Part shown: positions 21,435-32,927 of the stretch, piece by piece
Layout: the number at the start of each line of letters is the position of its first letter
Numbering within the stretch: position 1 is the first letter of the stretch
DNA from: Cristatella mucedo
Lineage: Eukaryota > Bryozoa > Phylactolaemata > Cristatellidae
Direction of reading: 5' to 3'
Assembly (NCBI GenBank): GCA_009760855.2
Contig: WPIO01000184.1
Coordinates: 354,501-418,500, forward strand
Length of the DNA: 64,000 nt
Program-made: the position numbers and the translations under genes
The notes under the pieces: generated by a model
The model's database searches: none
What the model was told of the DNA's origin: nothing
The model's input: only the letters and a program-made list of their open reading frames with translations

Positions 21435-23756
21435 ATTTTACAAAAATGCTTAGCTGTCCTAATTATCTGAAACGCACGTATTTCACGCCGAATTCGCCTC
21501 ATTCGTGTGAGTAGTCCTCCGTTTGATAACGTGTGCTGACGATGCGCATATCCCCAACATAGTGGCACGCTTTGTTTTTTGTAATTATAATACCTTTAAT
21601 CCGATTTAAAAGAAAAGAAATTTGGATCTGAGGGTGCTATGCGACTTTTTTATTTATATTATTGATAGAATGCATCGATTTCTGCTTAGGTAGCCTCGAG
21701 CTGGCTTCTGTCAGTGTTAAGATTTGAAAATGCGGCAAACGTAGTTGAAGAATCCGATAGTAGGCGCCGGATATTTCTACCGATACTTTTACAGCTGGTA
21801 CCTGAACTGTGCAGGTGAAGCATCAAGACGGCGATAGAGACTACTAGATACGCATTCAGTGTGAGCAGGGGAATTGAGGGGCAACTGCAAAGTGCAGCAA
21901 TTGACCGGATGCGTAGAGCAGCAAGCAGCTTGAATTTCGACTGCTTGGCACGTACAAATGTGTTACAAACCATTAAACCGAGCTTCATGCAGTGCCACTG
22001 GCTTATTTTCATATGATTTGACCTCCAACTGTCCGATCCCTAATAGGCCCACTCACCTTTACAACCTCCACTGGCGAGAAGAAAGTTGAAAATAACGAAT
22101 TGAAACTTTTAAGTTACCCTGTTTACCGCTTCTTAACACAGTATTTGTGATGATTCAAATGTCATTAAGAATTTGGTAAAGTGCGGAATGATTCTGGTTT
22201 CTCAAAGTTTCTTGTCTTAGGAAATCGCTTGCATCGCGAATTGCAAAATCCGTGTAAGGGTGGGCTTCTGACGCACTACCTAGCGTTTGGCCAATTCTTT
22301 TATAGCCGTCAGGATCACAACACGGCCTTTTTTGACTGGTGCAATTGAGTTAATGCAAAATCGTACAATGCAGCCAGCTCAAAAACTCGCGAAAGCTAGC
22401 ACACGATATTTGCATCTATTTGGCAATGCACCGTTGAGAGGGCGTGGTGAACCCAATTAAGACAACTGAAAGCTCTGAAAATGGTCAATGAATCGGGTTC
22501 GATATTTTTGTGTTTCAGTTGGAAAGGAAATTCACGCAATATGCACTATTTCTCTAGCGCTGCATTACAAATATAGGCTCACCTTCTAAATTGGTGCATA
22601 TTTACTCCACTGCATGTCACCGCATCTTGGCGGCTGTAGGCAAGTCGTTTGGATGTCACGAAGGAGAACCTACTTGTACTATTTGTTCAGTAGTTGATAA
22701 AGCTAAACAATCTTAACTCGGGCATGTTAGCTGCAGCGCCACTCGAAATAGCAACTGCAGCTAACAGAGTGCTTGAGTTTGTCGAGGCGTCCAGGGCAAG
22801 TCGCTTGCTACAGGATGTCAGTAGCCAGGCTTAAAGGGATGTATTCTGAACTTGGAAATAACACATTTTCGATGAAATAGTAGCGAATTTCGCATCTTCT
22901 TGCTTCCACTCACTTAAAATAATGGAACTCCCAAGTAGCACTCACTTACTCTGAAGTCACACAAAATTGTCTACACGAAAAGATTCACAAATGAGCAGAT
23001 GTACTGGATTGGGGAGCTATACTGTAAATCGCAAAGTTAAAGAGCCTCCCAAATATGGTCTCTCATTCTATGCTCTATAGAAAATTTAAACTACAATATA
23101 TTGAGATACAAGCTTTTGTTTCGTTACTCTGAGAAAGCTTTTATGTTCTCCGTGACTTCGTCAAGATGAGCACCGAGGAAGCGAACTATCAAGAGTCCTG
23201 TGCATCTCACTTGGCCGAGTATCAAATGCGAAGCCGAACCCCGAAGAGCCGCTGCAACGCAGCTGTTCCAAGCCTCTGTCTCCGCTCCGCTCCAGCCTCC
23301 GGAGGAAACCTTGCGGCGCTAAACGATCCTGCCAATATGCGGTTAGTCTACGGTGCGCCAGGATGAGCGGCTCGACCAAAGCAGGCCAGAACGCAAGGAA
23401 TGATACGATTCTGCAGTCTCGAATGGCAGTCCAGCCGTAGTCGCCGTACTTTAAAGCACTTGACAGCATCTTGGTACCGGTTCAGTACTCTGTATGGTGC
23501 ACAGAGCGAGCCGTGGGCAGAGGTGCGCAGAAGTTTCGTTATGAAGTAGCGCGGCATTTAGGCTCCTGGGTAAACAATATGAATAGCTACCATCAGCTGA
23601 GGTTACAGGTGATTCGTACGGCCTTGTATGAATGGGTCGAACCCTTTGACAAGCGTTGCCCATCTTTGTGAGGAAAAACTTAAAAAAGCTTGGCGTGCAT
23701 GCATTGACTACTTGCAGCTCTTAAGCCTAAAGGCAAAAAATATCATTCATTTATAC
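21435..23756. other. Unit C flank without recognisable gene
   Basis: Aligned with unit A 1,616-4,150. No conserved frame seen. Confidence 0.5.
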
Positions 23757-23870
23757 GGCAACCGAAGAGAACCTAATCTCTATTCAGGCGCTTCACATAT
23801 GCCTCGAGGCTCGATCCCACGACCTTGTCGGGGCGAGCACCTTAACCGCTAGAACAAACCAGCTCGGCGA
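23757..23870 (-). mobile_element. SINE-1 (shared with unit A)
   Basis: Orthologous to 4,158-4,281, with a small deletion in the head. Confidence 0.7.
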
Positions 23871-24429
23871 ACAAGTCAGAGGCTGAGTTTTGGGCTTTTT
23901 GAGTTTTCTCTCCTTAGCCTTACCTGTGAATTTGAAATCAGGATACGCAAACTTCAGAGACGCAAGAGCCAGGAGTTCATTGCGATGCAATATTGGGGTA
24001 AGGGATGAAGGAATGCGCGAATACAGTTTGGGAGGCTCAGACTAAATCAACGTCTAAAAAGGTTCGCCGTGCAGACGTAGACGGTGCTTGAGTTTTTTGT
24101 CAATTTCCACCAACTTCATGGCTCAAGGGTCGCCAAGCCTCCATTTTCTTCCGAAAACAAGCATGAAAATGTATGGAAATCCTACAAGAATACGCCACGA
24201 ATGACTTGCGAGAGTGCGAGAAATTCGGTACCAGCAGTTGCTTTAGGAGCTCTCCTTACATTTGAGAGCTCTTCTGCGGTTTGCCTGTCAAAATAGGTGC
24301 CAGGGCTCGTCTTGATCTTCAGTAGACATACCAAAGAATGAAGTGCAGGCCGCGTCCATTTTAAGAAACGCTCTCTTGGCGTAATGTTTTGAACTTTTTT
24401 TGCTTGCCCTGGCTTAGACAAGGGCTTAG

Positions 24430-24612
24430 GGAATGATGGTAATATATTTGTATAGCGCCCTCAGAGAACTGAATTTTTCTCTAGGAAAATTAATGACCCT
24501 GCATATAAAGCATTAACAAATGTTTTTTGGTAACATCCGCAAGCAGCTGGCACCGAGGAAGCAAGTATATGCACATGAAGGATGAATCACAAAGATCCAC
24601 CGGTTGCTCACC
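24430..24612 (-). mobile_element. F3 LINE-like 3' end (shared with unit A)
   Basis: Orthologous to 4,850-5,028. Confidence 0.6.
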
Positions 24613-24688
24613 TTGAAGACGCGGTTGCCGTGCTTGCCAGCTGTGCACACGAGCGCATGTAGCTGCTGACACGCGTTGCCGTTTGTAG

Positions 24689-24899
24689 CATTTCAATGTG
24701 GTGACCTTCTCACCCGACGGCCGCTTCCTTTGCGCTGCTACGACCGACGGCTGGATCGTGCTGTGGTCGTGTGCTACCGGCGGCAGCGGCTGGACGCTGG
24801 CCAGGAAGTGGAAGCAGCCGAAGGCCCCCCCCCGGGACGGCGCTGACGTGGCACCCGGCCACAGTCGATAGCGGAGAGCTGTGCTTTGCGGACAATCAG
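24689..24899 (+). pseudogene. WD40 exon fragment, WDHD1/And-1-like
   Basis: The plus strand reads VVTFSPDGRFLCAATTDGWI and then VLW, a classic WD40 repeat. A run of nine C at 24,825-24,833 shifts the frame, which resumes as ALTWHPATVDSGELCFADNQ. The WHP...G.L.F.D order after a WD repeat is the pattern I know from WDHD1/And-1 (Ctf4), a replisome scaffold protein, so I favour that family. The exon is preceded by GTTTGTAG|, a plausible acceptor, and followed by CAG|GTCTAA, a weak or mutated donor. It therefore looks like a genomic exon with intron flanks, not a retrocopy. It lies in a roughly 320-base segment (24,617-24,936) present in unit C and absent from unit A, flanked by TTGA and TTTGA. 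Confidence 0.65.
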
Positions 24900-24935
24900 G
24901 TCTAAATGGGCGGAGCAAGTATGTGTGGGAAGTAT

Positions 24936-25015
24936 TTGACAACCGAGGTCGTGGACTCCAACCCTGCGGCGAATGTAAAGCACCTGGATAGAGATTAAGC
25001 TCTCGTCAGGTGCTA
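24936..25015 (+). mobile_element. SINE-1 remainder, split by the WD40 segment
   Basis: Continues the SINE whose first part ends at 24,616. In unit A the two parts are joined (5,012-5,097). Confidence 0.5.
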
Positions 25016-25084
25016 TGCAAACAAATTGTAGATTTTTTTTGAAAAATTGTCCACACGTAGGAAAATGTATCTGCTTGGTGCAAG

Positions 25085-25195
25085 TGAACTTTTGACGTCA
25101 TGGGTAACGTATGCCGCTGGGCTCGAGCCCACTACCTCAGTCGTCGCAGGCGAGCGCCTTACTCGTGCGTCAAACTTGGACGATATGGGTAGTCA
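25085..25195 (-). mobile_element. SINE-1
   Basis: Antisense head with GGGCTCGAGCC. It lies in the 660-base stretch absent from unit A. Confidence 0.55.
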
Positions 25196-25938
25196 TTATT
25201 CTACTACTATGCAATATGATAAACTCTGATGCCTCTTAAAGCGCCAGCAGTGCGGCACTTCCATCGATGTACTCTATTTTGCTATGCCCACCCGACCCTT
25301 ACTAATTTGGGTACCGGCACAGCGCTTGCTCTTCTGAAGTACTTGATGTCAGCACGGGGCTCAACAGCTCAACTGAGCGATTGAAAAATCGTCTTTGTTC
25401 TAATCACATAAGCAATATTTGTAATGATCAATACCTATTTTTTATTTTTGGCAAAAAAGACCTAATAAACGCATTATAATAAGTGCAAAATCGAGCATGC
25501 AAACACGAGCAAATCTAATGCTGTTGCTACCATATTCAGGCGAACGTGAAGGCACTCATGGCCGACGCTTAGTATAAACTGTCACCAGAGAACTGCGCTC
25601 AATCGTCATAACCGTGTATGCTCTTCTACAATTCTACGAACGTGGCAGCTCGATCAAATGACCTTTCCCCCTACGCAGATGCTTGTTTTCAGAGTGTTGC
25701 TCCAGAGGCGCTCAGTGAATTCACGAGGTGGCCACATTCGGCCTTAAATACCAGCTTACACGCTCTGTGGTGCAGTGCGATTCCAAAACCTCCACAATGG
25801 GCACAAAAATTAACGATGGCGTCGGTACGCGCTTATATACTGGGTGGGCGTTTATTGAATGCTTGCAATGCCAGAGCCACAATATGGTATTTCTAAGCTC
25901 TTCGTAGTGTGCGCGTCGGCGTGTTTTATAATCGGTCT

Positions 25939-25939
<1 letters not shown>

Positions 25940-26033
<94 letters not shown>

Positions 26034-26050
26034 TGGGTGTGTGTGGGTGT

Positions 26051-26091
<41 letters not shown>

Positions 26092-26104
26092 GGGGGTGTG
26101 TGTG

Positions 26105-26160
<56 letters not shown>
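25940..26160 (+). repeat. Expanded (GT)n microsatellite
   Basis: About 220 bases of nearly pure GT with a GGGGGG interruption near 26,090 and a GC-repeat end. It is four times longer than the unit A counterpart. The long reading frames through it are artefacts of the repeat. Confidence 0.95.
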
Positions 26161-27540
26161 CGCATGTTACCGCGCATGTCATGAACTCTTTGTCTCGGTA
26201 TTCCTGAGCACTGCAAATGATTTGGATGGAGATATATCTCACTGAGGGTGCCGTGCTTAAAAGCCCATAATTATTGCTGTTCGTAACTTCAGAGTAATAA
26301 TCTGTGCTTAGAAGCGCCGGTACGTAGTTTAAAGGTAATGCTAAGCCAGAAAATTCTGGTTTAGACGGCGGTTTTGAACTTGACTCTCAAAACGTCATTC
26401 GGTTATGGATCGGGAATACAAACTTTAAGTCAGATGTATGACTTGTTATTCATTTTAAAGGCAGACGATTATCTTCGAATCATTGGGTAATTTTTTGAGC
26501 ATTTTCACAGTGGTTTATACTTTTATTTTACTCGTAGCCAACACTTTCCTGTGACGAGATTCCTCGAAATCAAAACATTAAAACCCGGTAACGCCTCGAT
26601 TAGTGCGGTTATTAGCAGCGCTAGAAAAATTAAGTTTTTTAAAGATAGTTAACCACTCTGGCACAAACAACTGTCAGGATTCTAGGTTTTCGTGTCGACT
26701 CCTACAGATGCCTGCAGCCGTTATGGTACTAACTGGAAGTCCGGGATTTGACTCCCGGATATTGACCCACTCAGCAGGCAATGCTTCCGGTGGTTAGACT
26801 TACCGGCCGCTCTTCGAAAGGCGTTAGCCTTGCTGGTGGTGCGAATGCAGCCTGAACGGTCGTTAATTTATCATCAGATGTAGCTGTCTAACCTGCGGTA
26901 AGCTATATACACACCTCTGCGACTGGACTCAAAAGCGGCCTTGAGCACGCGCAGCTACATCAGACGAACCCGTGCGACCCTTGGGCTGGTGGTAGGACCG
27001 CAATCATTGCGTCACCCTGCAAGGTGAGAGTGGCTCTGCGTAATGCTTAATTGTGCAAGCCCGTTGCAGTTTGAATAATGACTCGCTATGGCGTTAATCC
27101 CATCGTGAGTTCCGATCCGCGTTCACATCTCTTGCAACGGTTGGTGCAGGCCTGTTTCCAATTTGCCCGACATTGGTTATTTAAGGACGAAGGGCACTCA
27201 CAACATTCGGCATCGATGGTCGCGGCCCAACGCACATATGAGTGGCTGCTTAGTTTTTGCTTAACCATAGGATACGATGTTGAAGTGAGGATCAATGGCG
27301 TGGGGCTGGCTTGTAGTATGGGTAACCACCTTCTGTGCTAGCGGTCAGAAAACGACACATTGTGCGAAAAAAATACGCTCCAACGCTGTCAGAAAATACT
27401 AGGTCGTTTAATTCGTCTCAAGCGGCTTATGATTTCGGGATGCCGAAATGACAGCCGATAGCCCGCTGCAGGCTTTAGGTGAATCGCAAGTGACTTGATG
27501 GTATCCGAAAGATTTCAGGTTGATGAGGGGGTGCAAAAAA
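26161..27540. other. Unit C end, no supported gene
   Basis: Matches 5,413-6,795. An 87-codon plus-strand frame (27,078-27,341) is open here but has a stop in unit A, and the differences I counted between the copies are almost all replacements, so it is not supported as a gene. Confidence 0.5.
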
Positions 27541-27883
27541 GCCCCGGGCATCTTTCGACTGGGGAAGCGGAAAGCGACAGGGGAAGCGTAAGCCATCAGT
27601 AATTAATTAACCCACATTGTGTACGCCAAAGCAAGTAATTAGAGGTTCCTGAAAGAATTGACAAGACTGTGATCCTGATGCACTGTTTGATGAGAACCCT
27701 ATGCACGTGTGTGGGAAGTATCGTGAACTGCAGCTAATATGTCAAAGCTGTTGAGCCCAGCTACGGGGTTAGATTATTTTTGCAAGGTTTATATTTAATA
27801 GCCTAAAAGAGCTACGGCTAAAGAGTTAAAGAAGTGTGGATGAGAAGTTGCAAACATTTTTGAGTAACTTGACTATTTTAATC

Positions 27884-29205
27884 TTTTCTATTAATGCCTA
27901 GAGTTTTGCTTTGTAAAATAGCTTCAGTTAGCTGGCTTGACCGCAGAGCTGACGCGGTCATGCACCAACAGGCTTTTTGTCCGTGTCTTGGCTGTAATCC
28001 GTTGGGCAGCACCAGCAATCCATTGTTAGTCCCGGTGCTTCTGCCAATGTTGGCGACAGCTGTGCTCTGAATGGCTGAATTCCGACACTTCGTGGTGCTT
28101 GAAGAGGCGCCAGTACTGCTTTCAATATTGCCTAGTCACTCAAGCACGGTAGGCAAATGGAATTCAACAGGCCTTTCTCAAACTGGGTACAATTGAAGAG
28201 AGTGAAGGCAGCTGAGTCTGTTATGATGGGCTTACTTTCTCGGGGGGGGGGCAGCAGGGTCTAAGGAGTCAACTGATGTTTACACGAGAGGTCTATAGTG
28301 ATCCAGGTACAGTCTGCCAGTCACCCACGGTTAGTTTGAGGTTTGGCCGTGTGACCTTCTTCTCCTTTCAAATCCTACAAAGCTGGTTAGATATTAATTT
28401 TTCTGCAATGGCTCAGGTCTTGACATTGGACTGTCTGCACTCTTAATGCTTATGTATAGGAGGCTAATAGTATGATCCAGGTAGACCTCTTCTAACTGTG
28501 TCTGCAGTGTGCTGCAAACGTTACTGCTAGGGCAATAAGCTCATGTGGAGAGGAGGAGGAGGAAACTCGTCCTTGAGCAGTGATATCACCGAGAGTGACT
28601 TGCAAGATGAAGGGGTGCTTAATGGAGTGGCTTGGAGCATGAGCCAGTTGGCTGCTTGCAGCAAGTGGCTTCTTGATTGCAGTCTTGGTAGCATTCATCA
28701 GGTCTTGCATTGGATTGCTTCTCGAAGCCCGTATTTGTTTATTGTCAGTTGACACTTTACAAACGTAGGCAGTCCAGACAGCGCCAAGCATCCACCAGGG
28801 TCACGAGAGCCAAGCAAATGCCGTCCTAGTGCCGCAGTTAATTCAGCTTTGCTTATGACGATGCCGTGAATGTGTTCTTCTCAATGCAGCTGTGCAAACT
28901 GCGCAGCTGCTCGGGCAGCACGGGTAGGGCGTCATCTCTTCGAGAAGGTGCTGTTAGCATCCTCATCATCAGAGGCATTAACGTCACCGAGAGGGCAAGA
29001 CGTGGGCAAGAGGGTGAGGGACGAGAAGCTCCAGCAGCAGCAGCAGGCGGCCAAGTACCAAGTAGTCGGAGCAGGCACGACTGTGGTGCTTCGAACAGTG
29101 GAAACACTGAAGCTTGCTGCCTAGTGGGCAATTGTCTGTCTGTGACCTGATAGAATAATACAGAGCTTGCTTGCTTGCATTCAGTTTGCTTGTTGTCATT
29201 CAGTT
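27884..29205 (-). pseudogene. Unidentified coding-like stretch (minus strand), frameshifted
   Basis: Successive minus-strand segments have coding-like codon choice but change frame. They are about 29,199-28,984 (with LQCFHCSKHHSRAC), 29,020-28,853 (ending LRSLHSCIEKNTF), 28,791-28,492 (with MQDLMNATKTAIKK and HPFILQVTLGDITAQG), 28,500-28,380 (with QTQLEEVYLDHTISL) and 28,130-27,884 (Ser/Thr-rich, with GTNNGLLVLPNG). I recognise no family. It could be a decayed transposon or gene, or chance. A competing plus-strand reading at 28,870-29,124 (DEKLQQQQQAAKYQVV, ending LKLAA) also looks plausible after an acceptor at 28,889. Confidence 0.22.
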
Positions 29206-29209
29206 TGTT

Positions 29210-29375
29210 TGCTTGTCACCCCTAACCATATTATTCATTTTGTTTGTTTTTCAAGCATGATTTTACTTACTATTCTATTGCATATCACTTTGTAGCAAAT
29301 GTAAAGCGCCTAGAAAGAGATTAAGTTCTCTGAGGGCGCTTTATCAAGTGCAATATTATTATTATTATTATTATT
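29210..29375 (+). mobile_element. F1 LINE 3' end
   Basis: 3' UTR, hairpin and (ATT)n tail of F1, strongly 5'-truncated. Confidence 0.8.
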
Positions 29376-29597
29376 GTGGCAGTGATTGGCACATGCTGAT
29401 GCACAGCAGTATTTGTGATTGCTTTGCAGTCCGTTAGAGCTGCCTGCACGTGGTTTTACTAGGCAGCTCCAGGCTGTCTGCCCTGGGAGGGGAGCTGATG
29501 CCATAGCCATCTCATCGAACCTGAGTGAGACACAAAGGACTGCAAGGCGATTTCCTGCTGTCTGGTCGCAAAACCAGGGGTCTGCCCACGGGCCAGA

Positions 29598-29638
29598 GGT
29601 GAGGACGATATAAAAATGAATTATATATCGTCCTCACC
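29598..29638. other. Perfect 15-base inverted repeat with 11-base loop
   Basis: GGTGAGGACGATATA at 29,598-29,612 is followed at 29,624-29,638 by its exact reverse complement. It is not part of the LINE or SINE hairpins found elsewhere. Confidence 0.8.
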
Positions 29639-29664
29639 ATTCGACAGGTAGGCTATTAGTCACT

Positions 29665-30950
29665 CCATCCCAGCCCAGACAATCAGACAGGTAGAAAGAG
29701 CCTGCTGCTGAAGCTGTCTCCTGAGCTGAAGCTGCTGCAGCTGGTCGCCAAGCAACAGCTGCTGTAGGCGTTGGTCAAGCTTGGCTTGTATGCTATCTGC
29801 TCTACACCCTGGACCCACCTTGTTGATGGTCATTCCACAATGGATATAGTTGGGGTCATATAGCTCATGCAGATGCTCCGAACAGCGATCGAGATACTGG
29901 CTTGCTTGACTGAGCCTTCATTAGACTAGGCTGGCCATTGGCAGTTGCAGCTGGTGCAAAACTCCGCAGCTAGGCTTGTCTGTCGTGAGCGGCACAGTTG
30001 CCACATTACTCCACTTCTCGCCGACCTGCACTGGCTACCAGTCAAGCAACGGATTGACTTCAAGGTTTTGTCACTCACTTTTAGGTCCCTTCATTCTATG
30101 GCTCCAGCCTATTCCTCAGATATACTACCCTATCAGGCAAATCATCGTACCACCCGCTTTTCGGAATCCAACAGTCTAGAAATACCTCGTACAAACCTTA
30201 AATCCTTTGGAGACCATGCATTTAGTTCGTATGCTCCCAAAGCCTGGAACTCCTTCCCGACCTACGTCAGAACATCCCCTGACCTGACCACATTTAAAAG
30301 GAACTTAAAACACACCTACTTAGGACAGCATTTAGTGGGTCCGTGTGATTCGTCCTTGATGTGCTTATGCGTGCTGACACTGTGCATGCTGCCACTAACC
30401 ACATTTGCATGCTGACCCTGTGCATGTCACCCCTAACCATATTATTCATTTTGTTTGTTTTTTAAGCATGATTTTACTTACAGTTCAATTGCATTTCACT
30501 TTACAGCAAATGTAAAGCGCCTAGAAAGAGATTAAGTTCGCTGAGGGCGCTTTATCAAGTCCATTATTATTATTATTATTATTAATTTTGTCTGCCAAGG
30601 TGCTGCCATAAATGGATTCGCTGTGGCTTCCTGTACTAGGCCTTTGCTGCCTGTACCCAATAGCCTGCGGCTGGGCGACAGGGGCTCTGAGCAGACTATG
30701 TGAACTTCCTGTCCTTCATGCTCTTGGCTCTAGACAGCTAAAATATCTAATCCGACCGCGTTTGATAGTTCCATAAGCAACCTCTGTATTAGTAGCTCAG
30801 AGCACCAATTAAGTCGACGATCGGTAAGTCGCCCCGGAAGATGCAGGTTCTGCGAGCTCTCTCTGCTATCTCTGTTCTGGCGGATCGTAACGACCGGTCG
30901 TATCGAGGCGTGCATGGTTTTTCTTGCAAAGTAGGGGCTTTTGCTTGCTA
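29665..30950 (-). pseudogene. Unidentified coding-like stretch (minus strand), split by F1
   Basis: At 29,920-29,665 the minus strand is open for about 85 codons with ELYDPNYIHCGMTINKVGPG and a Gln/Leu-rich coiled-coil-like end. At 30,950-30,585 it is open except for one TAG near 30,730. It contains LPGRLTDRRLNWCSELLIQR before the stop and LSPSRRLLGTGSKGL after it. The F1 copy lies between the two parts. Frames of this length are expected by chance in 64 kb, so confidence is low. Confidence 0.22.
29934..30584 (+). mobile_element. F1 LINE 3' fragment
   Basis: Starts at [16 protein letters not shown] and runs through SFSSYAPKAWNS to the (ATT)n tail at 30,564-30,584. The C-terminal frame is open for about 156 codons, so this is one of the younger copies. 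Confidence 0.9.
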
Positions 30951-32544
30951 GGCCCTTTAGATTTTATTTGTCATATGTGCTAGGCCTATTGAGTTTTTTC
31001 CTCTATTGAGTCGAGCTGCTAGCGTATGCAAGTTTGTTTTGATTTTTAGTGCCACTCTTGCGACTCGTATGGGAGACTATTTAAGACGAAGTAGGAATTT
31101 AAATCGAGAAACAAAGTGCCAGGTACAGTTGGGCGGGATGTTACAGCATCACGGGCCCTGAGCCGCAGGCATGCCGCCTTGGGCCCACTAGCGCCTCGGG
31201 CCCACTGGCGCCAGGGGGGGAGGGGTCTAGTGCAGCCCCAGTGCCACAGCACTAGAGCCGCCACAGCTGAGGACCACTGCTCAGTCCCAGTGCTGCTGGC
31301 TCATGCTGGTCGCCTTTTTAGCCATGTCACTCGTTTACCGTTTTACCCTACAGCTGCATCTGTTGCAGCTCAACTTTTACGAGTTCATGAAATGGAGTCA
31401 TTAACTTTGGCTGCATCAGCCCCTGTGTTGCGGTGCAGCACCTGCCAATGCTCCAGATGCAGCCGATCGTAATTATAACACTAGGTTGCTTATATAGCCG
31501 CTAGCCCTTTTCTCATTCTGTGGCCGGGACTTTCAGCAGATGCCACCTACTTGATTGTTTTGAAATTTTGCTGAAGGGTTTATTAGTTGTGCCACCCTTG
31601 TGCCTTGTGCAAGTTTCCTTCCTGCAAGTTTGCATGAACCTTGTTGGCAGATCTGTAGCTGCATGATGCACCGACATCTACTCTCCTATTGCCTACTTCG
31701 GCACATTGTTTTCAGCTGTCCTGAGCTAGTACATCCATGCTATTCACTACCTCAAGTGCTCTCATGACTCAGCTATGCTTCTGGCTTTCGCTTTGTTACA
31801 TGTGATGGAGTCTGTTAGCTACCGAATGGGTACCGAAAACCGCTTTGGCTTTGTGTGCGTTATAGAATATTCTCCTAAATAGCTACTAAATACCTACTTT
31901 GCCTTGGTATTAGATGGAACTGCATTGCATGACAGTACACGAGTTTGCCGGAGTAGCTACTTACTGGCTCCCTTGAGCAAACCAGGCATGGCCTGTAGCT
32001 CCGAGTGGAGGTCATCGTAAGTTCACCGGAAGCATGTCCACGCGACAGTAGAGAATTTTAATTAGCCCAGGTTGTACAATTGATTGCAGAGCCCTTCAGC
32101 AGCTGCTGCAGTGTTGTTTTAACTCGCCCTTTAAGTTTTGCTTGTTAGTTGTAGGTGGAAGTCCTATGTAAAGGTAAATGATTGTCATGATCTCTAGCAG
32201 TGTCTTGGTGCGCAGACATGTGACTGCCACGTATACCAGTATCGCTGGTCTCCTGATGGCACCCGAACATTCGTTCTGCTGCTGAAGACTCGTAATGCCT
32301 CTGAAGGTGAGCACAATGAAATGCATGCAGCCTATGTGCCTACTTCTCACAAGCCGAATGAATGCTGCCCCTTGCCTAAATTTGTGCTCATCTTATATGC
32401 CTACTATCGTCATGTGTCAGTGCTGTAGCTTTGTTTGTGTCACTGCTTACAATTTAGCCTTTGGACTGTGGGACTCGCTACCCAGACATGCTACACACGT
32501 TCCAGACAGTTCGTCGTGCCAGCATCCGGTTCAGCTCTTGCAGC
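30951..32544. other. No supported gene
   Basis: A GC-rich block at 31,120-31,290 and a 118-codon plus-strand frame (31,116-31,472) with no recognisable domain. The remainder shows nothing. Confidence 0.4.
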
Positions 32545-32640
32545 CCTGGTTTGCCCAGGGGTTAAGCTGCTCCCATTTGACGTCCGAGGTCGTGGGTTCG
32601 AGCCTTCGGCATTAGGTTCAGTTCTCCTGAGGTGCCTTGC
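32545..32640 (+). mobile_element. tRNA-derived SINE fragment
   Basis: Head with GGTCGTGGGTTCGAGCC, a near-perfect B box, followed by a short SINE-1-like body. Confidence 0.55.
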
Positions 32641-32694
32641 AAGCCAGCTATCCTGTTCCCACCATGAGCCTTTGCTAACTTGCTGCATAAATAA

Positions 32695-32790
32695 GCTCTA
32701 CAGTTGCTGCAACACTCCCCTGCTTGGCTTGTCTATCGTGAATGTCACAACAGCCGCATTATACCACCTTTCTTGCCGACATGTGCTGTA
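32695..32790 (+). mobile_element. F1 LINE relic
   Basis: A diverged match to the F1 segment encoding [26 protein letters not shown]. Confidence 0.5.
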
Positions 32791-32927
32791 TTCCCGGCAG
32801 GCAGGCTATCTATACCCTCAAGGTCGCATCGGTTAATTTTAAATCCCACTGCTGCACTTTCAGATGCTTGAGTCGTCGTGCTCTGGCCTACTCTGCTGAC
32901 GTATTTTCTACTGGGTTTCCTCTATTC

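Larger units (their letters stand above)
17868..27540. repeat. Segmental duplication, unit C
   Basis: The left part (17,868-19,290) matches 10,070-10,160 and 12,570-13,920. The right part (19,831-27,535) matches unit A from position 1. Unit C is longer than A by a 320-base segment with a WD40 exon, about 660 bases near 25,010-25,680, and a (GT)n expansion. It diverges from A at about 27,535, inside a GGGGGTGCA context. Confidence 0.9.

Noticed and set aside
25721-26245. Reading frames of 88-173 codons through the (GT)n tract (Cys-Val or His-Thr repeats)
   Set aside because: Pure products of a dinucleotide repeat with no flanking coding signal.
27078-27341. 87-codon frame (LLQRLVQACFQFARHWLF)
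   Set aside because: Unit A has TAA in the middle, and the differences I counted are almost all replacements.
31116-31472. 118-codon plus-strand frame in a GC-rich block
   Set aside because: No domain, no splice context, and GC-rich DNA gives long frames by chance.
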